From NCBI GenBank assembly GCA_903870055.1, contig CAIQBG010000036.1, forward strand, positions 1-54,630: a DNA stretch of 54,630 nucleotides. The letters run 5' to 3'. The notes beneath the pieces were generated by a model. It was not told the DNA's origin and did not search any database. It was given only the letters and a program-made list of their open reading frames with translations. Numbering within the stretch: position 1 is the stretch's first letter; every line of letters starts with the position of its first letter. The DNA comes from an uncultured Pseudomonadota bacterium (GTDB lineage: Bacteria; Pseudomonadota; Gammaproteobacteria; Burkholderiales; Rhodocyclaceae). Positions 33,806-41,381 of the stretch are shown here, in pieces. A program made the position numbers and the translations under genes.

Positions 33806-34356
33806 CAAAGCATCTTCCGATTGGCTTGTACGGCCTCGTAGGTGCCATGGCGGCCGGCCTTATTTGTTGGCCGCTTTTCGACATGGCCACGGCACTCTGG
33901 GTGGTTTGGGGTGCCGGTCTCTTGGCTCTTGCGCTCATTGATGCACGCACGGGGTTCTTGCCCGATGTGCTGACACTGCCATTGCTCGCGCTTGGGCTTT
34001 TGATGCAATTCTGGCCAGAGACTCAGACCGTCGGCATCGAGGCCTCGTTGGTTGGCATGCTGATAGGAAGCCTGCCTTTTTGGCTCATGGCCACAATGTA
34101 CCGTTGGCGGACAGGCAAAGACGGCTTGGGTTTAGGCGATGTGAAGCTGGTTGCAGCTATGGGTGCCTGGTCAGGTCCAGCAGCAATTCCGCTAGCCATG
34201 ATCATCAGCGCAACCCTGGGGTTAATCTGGGGCGCCACCATGGAAAGTCGGAAGCCGTGGAGCCGCCGCCGTATAGCTTTTGGCCCGTTTCTGGTGATCG
34301 GCTATGCCGCATCAGTTTTGGTGAGTTGGTACTCGGGATGGTTGCCATGGATCTGA
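33796..34356 (+). CDS. pilU: PilU-like prepilin peptidase
   Basis: A 186-residue aspartic prepilin peptidase (A24 family) without the N-terminal methylase domain, as in R64 PilU. The two catalytic aspartates are Asp49 in ALIDARTG and Asp115 in the GxGD motif GLGLGDVKL. Six to eight hydrophobic segments surround them. It cleaves the leaders of the PilS- and PilV-like prepilins. The start is ATG at 33796 or 33802. The 3' end overlaps the minus-strand gene 34302-34619. Confidence 0.9.
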   Translation: MPMTKHLPIGLYGLVGAMAAGLICWPLFDMATALWVVWGAGLLALALIDARTGFLPDVLTLPLLALGLLMQFWPETQTVGIEASLVGMLIGSLPFWLMATMYRWRTGKDGLGLGDVKLVAAMGAWSGPAAIPLAMIISATLGLIWGATMESRKPWSRRRIAFGPFLVIGYAASVLVSWYSGWLPWI

Positions 34357-34619
34357 ATGCACTGAATTTCACCGGATTTTTGCAGAGCAATCAGAACACG
34401 CCTGACATGACCCGGAGATGCTTCTATGCCTTCGGCTATGTCAGTCTGAGTTCCGAACTGATGAACCTCAAGATAGCGCAGCACCCGATCGCTAAGCGAT
34501 CCAGTGGTGAACTGATGCATTCCTGGGCCAGTCGAGGCACTCCTACGGCCTGGAGGATGTTCGGTATAGGGAACAGTCCGAAAAAGGATGCTGTAGAGGG
34601 GGTGAATTTTATCGGTCAT
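34302..34619 (-). CDS. Small winged-helix protein, minus strand
   Basis: A 105-residue protein whose residues ~40-95 form a clear winged-helix/HTH pattern: SLSDRVLRYLEVHQFGTQ, then TDIAEGIEASPGHVRRVLIA, then LQKSGEIQ. It is convergent with the pilus operon and overlaps the end of pilU by 55 nt. The ATG at 34619 is preceded in frame by a GTG at 34622. It may be a transcription regulator of the pilus or the adjacent genes; this is inference from the fold and position. Confidence 0.62.
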   Translation of the reverse strand: MTDKIHPLYSILFRTVPYTEHPPGRRSASTGPGMHQFTTGSLSDRVLRYLEVHQFGTQTDIAEGIEASPGHVRRVLIALQKSGEIQCIQIHGNHPEYQLTKTDAA

Positions 34620-34741
34620 CACTTGCTAGAAATCGACGCGGCGGCATTGGCACACCCTTTTAAGTATCGAGTACTGAGCCCTTATGCGTCAACCCTACAC
34701 GCCACGCAAATTCGATCAAATATACGTGATTGGGGTTCTGA

Positions 34742-35314
34742 ATGAGTCTTGCGTCTTCACTGAAACAGATCCAAGCAGCTCTTGACACGTCATCGGACTG
34801 CTCTGCAGGTTTGACCGGACAGAAACAGGTATTTGGTATCGAACGTGGCCCGTCCGGAGGCCCAGAGATCCTTGCAGCCTTATTCCTCGATGACCCGACA
34901 TTTGGTTTCTGGTACGGGCACATTCTTCGACACCCCCAAAAGCCTGGTGTTTTTGTAGCGCTTATCGTGTGTACAGACCAATTCATCAACGCCACGAATG
35001 TCCCACTACTTTTCCGGAGATTCCATTATTGGGTCGCAGTGCGCCTCAAACATCGCGACTGCCTTGTACAAGATCCAGATGATGCCTATGCGGAAGCGCG
35101 CAGCCTTGCCTCAGCAGCTTCGGCGCTTATTCAAATGATTTACAGGTTCGATGTCGACAAACGTATTGGCTGGGAAGGATCAGCTTATGAATACGATCAT
35201 GCAGAATCTCGAAGCCATGAGGTTTATGGTTGGGGCGACATCGAGAATCCAAAATCCACCTTCCCGCCCGTGCCGATGCCTACGGAATTAAGGCTCGTAG
35301 GAGCGCCGGAGTAA
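34742..35314 (+). CDS. Unknown protein downstream of the pilus operon
   Basis: A 190-residue protein without signal peptide or membrane segment. The translation is protein-like: FGFWYGHILRHPQKPGVFVA, NVPLLFRRFHYWVAVRLKHR, and a helix EARSLASAASALIQMIYRFD. No family is recognised. It points away from the HTH gene on the minus strand and converges with the 35280-36023 gene, overlapping its 3' end by 35 nt. Confidence 0.65.
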   Translation: MSLASSLKQIQAALDTSSDCSAGLTGQKQVFGIERGPSGGPEILAALFLDDPTFGFWYGHILRHPQKPGVFVALIVCTDQFINATNVPLLFRRFHYWVAVRLKHRDCLVQDPDDAYAEARSLASAASALIQMIYRFDVDKRIGWEGSAYEYDHAESRSHEVYGWGDIENPKSTFPPVPMPTELRLVGAPE

Positions 35315-36023
35315 CCCATGAGCTATCGCCTGCCATTTCAACAAATGCAGACTCTGAGACTGGGTATGGATTATCGCCAGTTTGTACCGGACTCCCGTTA
35401 TCCGAGAATACTTTGGAAATCTTGCAGATTTGCCGGGATGACCACAGCGCCGAAATACCGGTGCCGCCACTTCCGCGTGGCTTTTGGAATACAAAGTGAA
35501 ATCCATATTCTTGGCCATTCTTCGATGTCGCCTGGAAGTTCTCGAGCGTCAGCAGAATATAAGGCACAGCCCACAACGGTATGCCCACATACGACCATAT
35601 CCGTTTCTTGTCAGCCCGTATTACCATCGAACGAAACTGTCCAGGCAACAAGTTCTTTGCCCTACACAGGTTCCGGCAAAACGTATATGCATGGGCAAGG
35701 AATGTCGGATCAAAGAACTGAGCCCGAAGTACCTTGCCCCGTGCATCATCAAACCCATCTGGCTGCAAGCCTCGAAACCGTGGATTCCGATCCGCCAGAA
35801 CGCAATCATCCAATGGGTCCGCACCATCAGGCATGTTGGGATGATCAAACCTCGATGTGGTTTGTGGATTCGGCGTATGCACACCGTACAGATGAACCAC
35901 CTCCCCACATGCATCGCAATAGGGATAAATACCTTTTTGCTTGTAGTTTGCAGTTGCCCTGGTTAGAAACTCAACAGGTTCGACCAAAGGACCAGTCATG
36001 CCACCGAAGCGTGCTTTTTCCAT
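35280..36023 (-). CDS. Unknown protein with CxxC pair, minus strand
   Basis: A 247-residue protein. Residues ~30-70 hold a metal-site-like cluster: YPYCDACGEVVHLYGVHTP, then SRFDHPNMPDGA and LDDC. The middle is helical and Arg-rich, with AHAYTFCRNLCRAKNLLPGQ and WSYVGIPLWAVPYILLTLEN. The Cys/His pattern recalls the N-terminal Zn site of CoiA-like or HNH-type proteins, but the match is weak. The start at 36023 lies 5 nt after the stop of the lytic transglycosylase gene, so the two form a minus-strand operon; an upstream start at 36080 would overlap that gene by 52 nt. Confidence 0.7.
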   Translation of the reverse strand: MEKARFGGMTGPLVEPVEFLTRATANYKQKGIYPYCDACGEVVHLYGVHTPNPQTTSRFDHPNMPDGADPLDDCVLADRNPRFRGLQPDGFDDARGKVLRAQFFDPTFLAHAYTFCRNLCRAKNLLPGQFRSMVIRADKKRIWSYVGIPLWAVPYILLTLENFQATSKNGQEYGFHFVFQKPRGSGGTGISALWSSRQICKISKVFSDNGSPVQTGDNPYPVSESAFVEMAGDSSWVTPALLRALIP

Positions 36024-36028
36024 GGGGC

Positions 36029-36589
36029 TCAGATCTTGGCCAGGGATTGATCCCGAAGCCGAATAACTCGGTAAACCCAAATCACATCAGCTACATAGGC
36101 TCTAGTCTCTGCATAGGGCGGTATTCCTCGATACTTCTGAACAGCGCCCGGTCCCGCATTATATGCGGCAAGGGCCAGCTCCCAGTTTTTGAACTGCCAC
36201 CACATCTGCGACAAGTAACGTGCGCTGGCACGAAGATTGGTCGAGGGATGGTGCAACCATGCCTCATCTGCCACCCCAAGGGTTCTGCCGGTCATTGGCA
36301 TGATCTGGGCGAGGCCACGCGCACCCACAGGGGATACCGCCTGGTTATTAAAGCGCGACTCAACCGCAACCACGGCCAGCAGCAATGCCGGATCAATTCC
36401 TTCCGATTTTGCAGCATCAACAACGGTTGGGTAGTGCTGCCACCAGTTGCGAATCGCGGCATCACACCGTGCCGATTTGGTATCGCCCGTCAAGCAACGA
36501 ACGTAATCGGGCACGTTTCCAGCAAGCGCCGAACCGGAAGCGCAAATAGCAACCGCCAATCCGATGGCTCGGATTACCTGTTTATTCAT
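36029..36589 (-). CDS. VirB1-like lytic transglycosylase
   Basis: A 186-residue exported protein: signal peptide (IRAIGLAVAICASGSALA), then a soluble lytic transglycosylase domain with the catalytic Glu77 in VVAVESRFN and the conserved GARGLAQIMPMTG, LRASARYLSQMWW and LALAAYNAGPGAVQKY. It opens the peptidoglycan for the secretion and pilus machines. It supplies the function of VirB1, or of R64 PilT, which is missing from the plus-strand operons. It is divergent from the VirD4 gene; the 95 nt between them should hold the promoters. Confidence 0.93.
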   Translation of the reverse strand: MNKQVIRAIGLAVAICASGSALAGNVPDYVRCLTGDTKSARCDAAIRNWWQHYPTVVDAAKSEGIDPALLLAVVAVESRFNNQAVSPVGARGLAQIMPMTGRTLGVADEAWLHHPSTNLRASARYLSQMWWQFKNWELALAAYNAGPGAVQKYRGIPPYAETRAYVADVIWVYRVIRLRDQSLAKI

Positions 36590-36642
36590 TCAAACGTCCT
36601 CCAACAGAGAAACGACCGGAACGCGACTTCCGAGACTAAACG

Positions 36643-36659
36643 TTCTCTGACTCAGAGAA
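36643..36659. promoter_or_regulatory. Inverted repeat in a divergent intergenic region
   Basis: TTCTCTG at 36643-36649 and CAGAGAA at 36653-36659 form a perfect 7-bp inverted repeat with a 3-nt spacer. It lies in the 95-nt gap between the divergent lytic transglycosylase and VirD4 genes, where an operator would be expected. No clear -35/-10 pair was picked out with confidence. Confidence 0.35.
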
Positions 36660-36684
36660 AAGCGTACCACGAAGGATCCTTCAA

Positions 36685-38949
36685 ATGAACGATTCCCAAA
36701 GCAAAGCCTCCTGGATGAATACATTCCGGATTCTATTTCTGCTCGCTGGCATCCCATTGGTTTTATGGCTATCAAGTATGTTCTGGTACGCCTGGTTGAA
36801 AGCCGACTGGAAAACCGTTGGTGTTTTTGGCTGGTTAGATGGCGCCCTGCTCTATTGGCAAGGCGATCCAGCAGCATTAAGCCGAAGTACATCCATCTGG
36901 GTCACGTTAGCACTTGCTTTGATCGCAGTCTATGGCGTCCCTATTTATGCAGCGCTTACCGGACAAATCAAGTTTGGAAAGCCGAAGCTGCATGGCGATG
37001 CACGTTTTGCGAACCGCCGAGAGATAACCAAAGCCAAGCTCAACGGTGCAGATCCTTTAGGCGTGGTGATTGGCCGTTATAACGGCCAGGTTTTAACGTT
37101 TCCAGGTCAGCAGTTTGTATTGGTTGCAGCCCCTACTCGTTCAGGGAAGGGCGTTGGCATAGTTATTCCCAATCTACTTTCCTATCAGGGCTCCATGGTT
37201 GTTTTGGATATCAAGCAGGAAAACTATGATTACACCGCAGGCTACCGAAGCCGTGTTCTTGAACAAAATTGCTGGCTATTCAATCCATTCGCCGACGAAC
37301 GAGATGAGAACAAGGTAGCCCAGCCACGCACACACCGATACAACTTCCTTGAAGCCATTGAGTCACCGCCGTTTCGCATTGGCGATATCTTGTCACTTGG
37401 CCAGTCGTTGTGGCCAACCGGGGGTAAAGACAGCTTTTGGAATGACAGCGCACGCAATCTCTTTTTAGGGATTGTCTTGGTGCTTCTTGAGTTGCGGGAT
37501 GCCAAAGCCGGATCGCCGTGGTCTCCTGATATATCAGAAGCACAACGAGACGAAATTCCCCCTCTTCCTGTCACCATGGGGGAAGTCTTGCGCCAGAGCT
37601 CTGGTGGCGGATCCGGCCAGCCCATTAAAAAATATTTCAAGGATTTCTTTCTCGGGAAATTTAAGCACTGCCTTTCGTCCGAATGCCTAGACTCACTAAA
37701 CAACTTCCTGTCTGCTTCTGACGACACCCTATCGAACATTCTCAGCACATTTAATGCGCCTTTAGCCATTTGGCGTAACCCGGTTGTCGATGCTGCCACC
37801 AGTGCATGTGACTTCCAGCTTTCCGATGTTCGGAAAAAGAAGATGACCGTTTTCATCGGCGTCAAACCGAAATTCCTTGACGACGCACGCGTCATCCTCA
37901 ACGTCATGTTTAGCCAGCTTGTAGCACTAAACACGCGCGAACTACCGAAGGACAATCCCGAACTCAAGTACCCGTGCATGTTACTGATGGATGAATTTAC
38001 CGCCATCGGTAAAGTCACAATCATAGCCAAGGCGGTTAGTTATATCGCCGGTTACAACTTACGCCTGGTTCCCATCATTCAGTCGATTTCACAGCTGGAA
38101 TCGGTCTATGGCAAGGAAGATACGCGAACCTTCACCACGAACCACGCCATGCAGGTGCTGTACCCGCCCAAGGACGACAAAGACGCCAAGGAATATTCTG
38201 AAATGCTCGGGTACTACACCTACAAAAGCTCGAGCTCTAGCCGGTCAAAGTCGATCTTGAATCCTCGCGAGTCTAGCGAGAACCTGTCTGACCAGCGGCG
38301 CGCCCTACTCCTGCCACAAGAAATCAAGGAATTAGGCATAGACAGGGAAATCATCACCCTGGAAAACACCAAGGCGATTTTCTGCCACAAAATCCGCTAC
38401 TACGAGGAAGCGGATTTTAAGGACAAGGTAGAGCCTGCCCCAGAAATCCCGGTGATAGACCTCAAGATTCCACGGGTGAAGTTTGATGATTTAGCCAAAC
38501 ACCCTTCCCCTGCCAAAGAATCTGATCTGATAGGCGAAGGCACAGATATCCGATATGCCCCAGGTGTCGAGCCGGCCGGTATCGAAGACGATTTCGAGTC
38601 ACAGGAGTCGCAGTGGTCTCAGACAGATAGCGGACACCGGGATCCAGTAGCCAATCTGGGCCGCTTAGTACCTGCAAAGGACCGGCCAACCGCCGAAGAG
38701 ATTACCCAAAACCTCAAGGAGAGCCGCAGCCTGGTGGCGATGGTTGCTTCAGCTGATGCTTCTGTAACACCCAAGGATCCATCGATCTCAGAAGCGGCAC
38801 GACTTAAAGCCATAGCCAGCAACATGGCTTTAACAAAAGCCGATACCAACACACAGGCCGAGATCGACCCAGCTTCTGCGCACTATGACGTGTTTGGCGA
38901 AGCTCTAACGGAATCTGAAATCCAAGAATCATTTGAGGAATGGCAATGA
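36685..38949 (+). CDS. virD4: VirD4/TraG type IV coupling protein
   Basis: A 754-residue protein with two N-terminal transmembrane segments (about residues 15-36 and 70-92). Walker A APTRSGKG begins near residue 148 and Walker B LLMDEFTAIG near 433. The typical VVLDIKQENYDYTAGYR, FNPFAD and FWNDSARNLFLGIVL segments are present. The C-terminal ~180 residues are acidic and polar, a probable substrate-recognition tail. It docks the relaxosome to the T4SS channel. AAGGA precedes the start, and the gene is followed by a coupled topoisomerase gene (ATGA overlap). Confidence 0.95.
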   Translation: MNDSQSKASWMNTFRILFLLAGIPLVLWLSSMFWYAWLKADWKTVGVFGWLDGALLYWQGDPAALSRSTSIWVTLALALIAVYGVPIYAALTGQIKFGKPKLHGDARFANRREITKAKLNGADPLGVVIGRYNGQVLTFPGQQFVLVAAPTRSGKGVGIVIPNLLSYQGSMVVLDIKQENYDYTAGYRSRVLEQNCWLFNPFADERDENKVAQPRTHRYNFLEAIESPPFRIGDILSLGQSLWPTGGKDSFWNDSARNLFLGIVLVLLELRDAKAGSPWSPDISEAQRDEIPPLPVTMGEVLRQSSGGGSGQPIKKYFKDFFLGKFKHCLSSECLDSLNNFLSASDDTLSNILSTFNAPLAIWRNPVVDAATSACDFQLSDVRKKKMTVFIGVKPKFLDDARVILNVMFSQLVALNTRELPKDNPELKYPCMLLMDEFTAIGKVTIIAKAVSYIAGYNLRLVPIIQSISQLESVYGKEDTRTFTTNHAMQVLYPPKDDKDAKEYSEMLGYYTYKSSSSSRSKSILNPRESSENLSDQRRALLLPQEIKELGIDREIITLENTKAIFCHKIRYYEEADFKDKVEPAPEIPVIDLKIPRVKFDDLAKHPSPAKESDLIGEGTDIRYAPGVEPAGIEDDFESQESQWSQTDSGHRDPVANLGRLVPAKDRPTAEEITQNLKESRSLVAMVASADASVTPKDPSISEAARLKAIASNMALTKADTNTQAEIDPASAHYDVFGEALTESEIQESFEEWQ

Positions 38950-40937
38950 AACTAATGATCATCGAATCCCCTGGCAAAATTAAAAAGCTATCTTCTATCC
39001 TTGGTTCAAGCTGGAAGATAGCCGCCAGCGTTGGCCACATCCGTGACCTGCCAACCAAAGAGATGGGCGTTGTTGCTCCCGAATTCAAGCCTACTTACCA
39101 GTTCACCGAGCGCGGTAGCGACGTCGTCAAACGTCTTAAGAGTCTGGTGCGCGAAGCCGACGAGATTTACCTGGCCACCGACCCTGATCGTGAAGGTGAA
39201 AGCATCAGCTGGCACCTGAAGGAGAGCCTCCAGCTTAAAAACCCGAAGCGGGTTGCCTTTAACGAAATCACTCAGGCGGCAGTGACCAAGGCTTTGGCAT
39301 CGCCAAGGACCATTAACGGTCCGTTGGTGGCTGCCCAGGAAGCACGGCGGGTACTGGATCGTTTGGTTGGCTACACGGTCAGCCCGGAACTATCTCGCCA
39401 AACAGGAGAAAAACTCTCCGCAGGCCGAGTACAAAGCCCGGCGGTTCGTCTGGTGGTCGACCGCGAACGGGAAATACAACGTTTTAAAGTCACGCAACAC
39501 TATGGCTTCCAAATCACACTAAACGGACCCGATACATCGGAGTGGCGCGCCGAATGGCAAACGAAGCCTGATTTTGTGTCTGAGGATGCGCCCTATTTCC
39601 TTAATCGTGATTTCGCCTCACGCGTAGGTCAAACAGCCGTCGAAGTGATTGATTTCACAGAAGGGGAAAGCCGACGTAGTCCCCCCCCACCCTTCACGAC
39701 ATCCAGCCTTCAACAAGCGGCCAGCGTTGCGCTTAATCTGAATCCCAAGGCAGCCATGGAGGCCGCCCAGAAACTCTACGAACAGGGGCATATCACCTAC
39801 CACCGGACAGACAACCCGAACATTTCCGAGGAATCTCTTGGCGCTATTCGAGCTGTCGCGGAGCAACTCGGCCTCGACATGGCCCCTGTCTTAAGGAAAT
39901 TTAAGGCCCCAGATGGAGCCCAGGAAGGCCACCCTGCAATTACCCCAACTCACTGGGAAGTTGTCGAGGCTGGTGAAACGCCTTCCCAGAAGGCGCTATA
40001 CCAACTTATTAGACACCGTGCTCTGGCCTGCCAACTGACGGACGCTATCTATGCCGTGCGGACAGCCCAACTAAAAGGATTGGATTTAGTCGATGAGCAG
40101 CTTATCCGATTTGAAGCCAAAGGACGCACCCTGATTGAACCTGGCTGGCGAAAGCTGACAGACCATGACCAAACGGAGGAGAAAGAGAGCGCGGTCGGGG
40201 AGATCGACAACCCAATCCCTCTGCTAAGCATTGGAGAGGTCATAGCAGTGACAGGCGGAAAGCTTTTGGAAAAGAAGACTAAGCCGCCAACCCGCTATAC
40301 CGAAGCGACCTTGATCAAAAAGCTCGAGAGTGCCGGCATTGGTCGTCCAGCCACTTACGCGGCAATCATGGACAACATCACGTCGCGTGGCTACGTACGT
40401 ACAGAAAAGAAGCATCTGGTACCGACATCCACGGGAGAAACCATTGTTGACGCGCTGACTGGTCAATTCAGTTTTGTTGAGCTTGGGTATACCCGCGACA
40501 TCGAGGCATCGCTTGACCGGATCGCCCAAGGCAAAGCCACCTACCTTTCGGTGGTCGGTGGCCTTTATGCCAATCTGCAGCAGGAAATGCAAGGCCTTCA
40601 GGTGACTAGCTCGGCAAGCCCAGCTCACCCCTGCCCGTCTTGTGGGAAAGCACTACGGCGGCTAAAGGGCGGATCTGGATTCTTCTGGGGCTGTACCGGT
40701 TATCCCGAATGTTCAGAAACCCTACCGGACGCCAAAGGTCAGCCAGGCGTTCGTAAAGATGTCCGGTTGTCAGAGCACGCCTGCCCTGCTTGCGGGAAGC
40801 CATTGGTGCATCGTCAGAAGAAAGGCAAGAGTGGTTATGACTTCTGGGGCTGTTCAGGCTTCAAAGATGGCTGCCGACAGAGTTTTTCGAACAAAGGCGG
40901 GAAACCGCAACTTAACCAGCCGAAAGAATCGGTTTAA
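38946..40937 (+). CDS. Type IA DNA topoisomerase
   Basis: A 663-residue TopA-like enzyme. The Toprim domain starts with MIIESPGK and has ATDPDREGE near residue 80. The catalytic Tyr285 lies in HITYHRTDNP, and GRPATYAAIMD is typical of the family. The C-terminus has two Zn-ribbons (CPSCGKALRR...CTGYPEC; CPACGKPL...CSGFKDGC). It relaxes negative supercoils through a 5'-phosphotyrosine link. Type IA enzymes of this sort are encoded by several conjugative plasmids and may resolve structures during transfer replication. The ATG at 38946 fits GAGG at 38935-38938 better than the ATG at 38940. Confidence 0.93.
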   Translation: MKLMIIESPGKIKKLSSILGSSWKIAASVGHIRDLPTKEMGVVAPEFKPTYQFTERGSDVVKRLKSLVREADEIYLATDPDREGESISWHLKESLQLKNPKRVAFNEITQAAVTKALASPRTINGPLVAAQEARRVLDRLVGYTVSPELSRQTGEKLSAGRVQSPAVRLVVDREREIQRFKVTQHYGFQITLNGPDTSEWRAEWQTKPDFVSEDAPYFLNRDFASRVGQTAVEVIDFTEGESRRSPPPPFTTSSLQQAASVALNLNPKAAMEAAQKLYEQGHITYHRTDNPNISEESLGAIRAVAEQLGLDMAPVLRKFKAPDGAQEGHPAITPTHWEVVEAGETPSQKALYQLIRHRALACQLTDAIYAVRTAQLKGLDLVDEQLIRFEAKGRTLIEPGWRKLTDHDQTEEKESAVGEIDNPIPLLSIGEVIAVTGGKLLEKKTKPPTRYTEATLIKKLESAGIGRPATYAAIMDNITSRGYVRTEKKHLVPTSTGETIVDALTGQFSFVELGYTRDIEASLDRIAQGKATYLSVVGGLYANLQQEMQGLQVTSSASPAHPCPSCGKALRRLKGGSGFFWGCTGYPECSETLPDAKGQPGVRKDVRLSEHACPACGKPLVHRQKKGKSGYDFWGCSGFKDGCRQSFSNKGGKPQLNQPKESV

Positions 40938-40957
40938 CCAGCAAAAGGAACATCACC

Positions 40958-41362
40958 ATGGCATCACTGAATCGCGTTGAACTCATTGGCAATCTGGGGG
41001 CAGACCCTATCATCCGTGTCCTGAATTCCGGGGAATCTGTCGCAAATATCACTCTGGCCACCACGGACACCTGGAAGGATAAGCAGACCGGCGCCCCGAA
41101 AGAATATACGGAATGGCACCGGGTCGTGCTTTACCGCCGTCTGGCCGAGATTGCGCGGGACTACCTCAAGAAAGGCGCACAGGTCTACATCGAGGGCCGG
41201 ATCCGTACCCGTAGTTGGGACAAGGACGGTGTTACCCAGTACACCACCGAGATCGAGGCAACCGGACTCAAGATGTTGGGACGTCGGCCGAGCGAACCCC
41301 GTCCGGAGAGTTCAAATAGCGCGCCAGTCGATAGTGATCTGTCGGACGATGTGCCTTTCTAA
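40958..41362 (+). CDS. ssb: Single-stranded DNA-binding protein
   Basis: A 134-residue SSB with the OB-fold start SLNRVELIGNLGADPIIR, then EWHRVVLYRRLAEIARDYLK, KGAQVYIEGRIRTRSW, and the classical acidic C-terminal tip DDVPF that recruits host replication and repair proteins. It coats the transferred strand. This is the second OB-fold protein of the window; the first (3585-3971) lacks the acidic tip. It lies between the topoisomerase and primase/ArdC-type genes. AAAGGA precedes the start. Confidence 0.96.
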   Translation: MASLNRVELIGNLGADPIIRVLNSGESVANITLATTDTWKDKQTGAPKEYTEWHRVVLYRRLAEIARDYLKKGAQVYIEGRIRTRSWDKDGVTQYTTEIEATGLKMLGRRPSEPRPESSNSAPVDSDLSDDVPF

Positions 41363-41381
41363 TCTCCGGAGCGGTTAGATT

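Noticed and set aside
34080..34745. A 221-codon plus-strand open frame
   Set aside because: It overlaps pilU in another frame and is antisense to the winged-helix gene; its translation lacks structure.
35318..36688. A 456-codon plus-strand open frame
   Set aside because: It runs antisense to the 247-residue gene and the clearly homologous lytic transglycosylase, has no ribosome binding site and its translation is low in acidic residues and rich in Ser, Arg, His and Cys without structure; it is a shadow frame.
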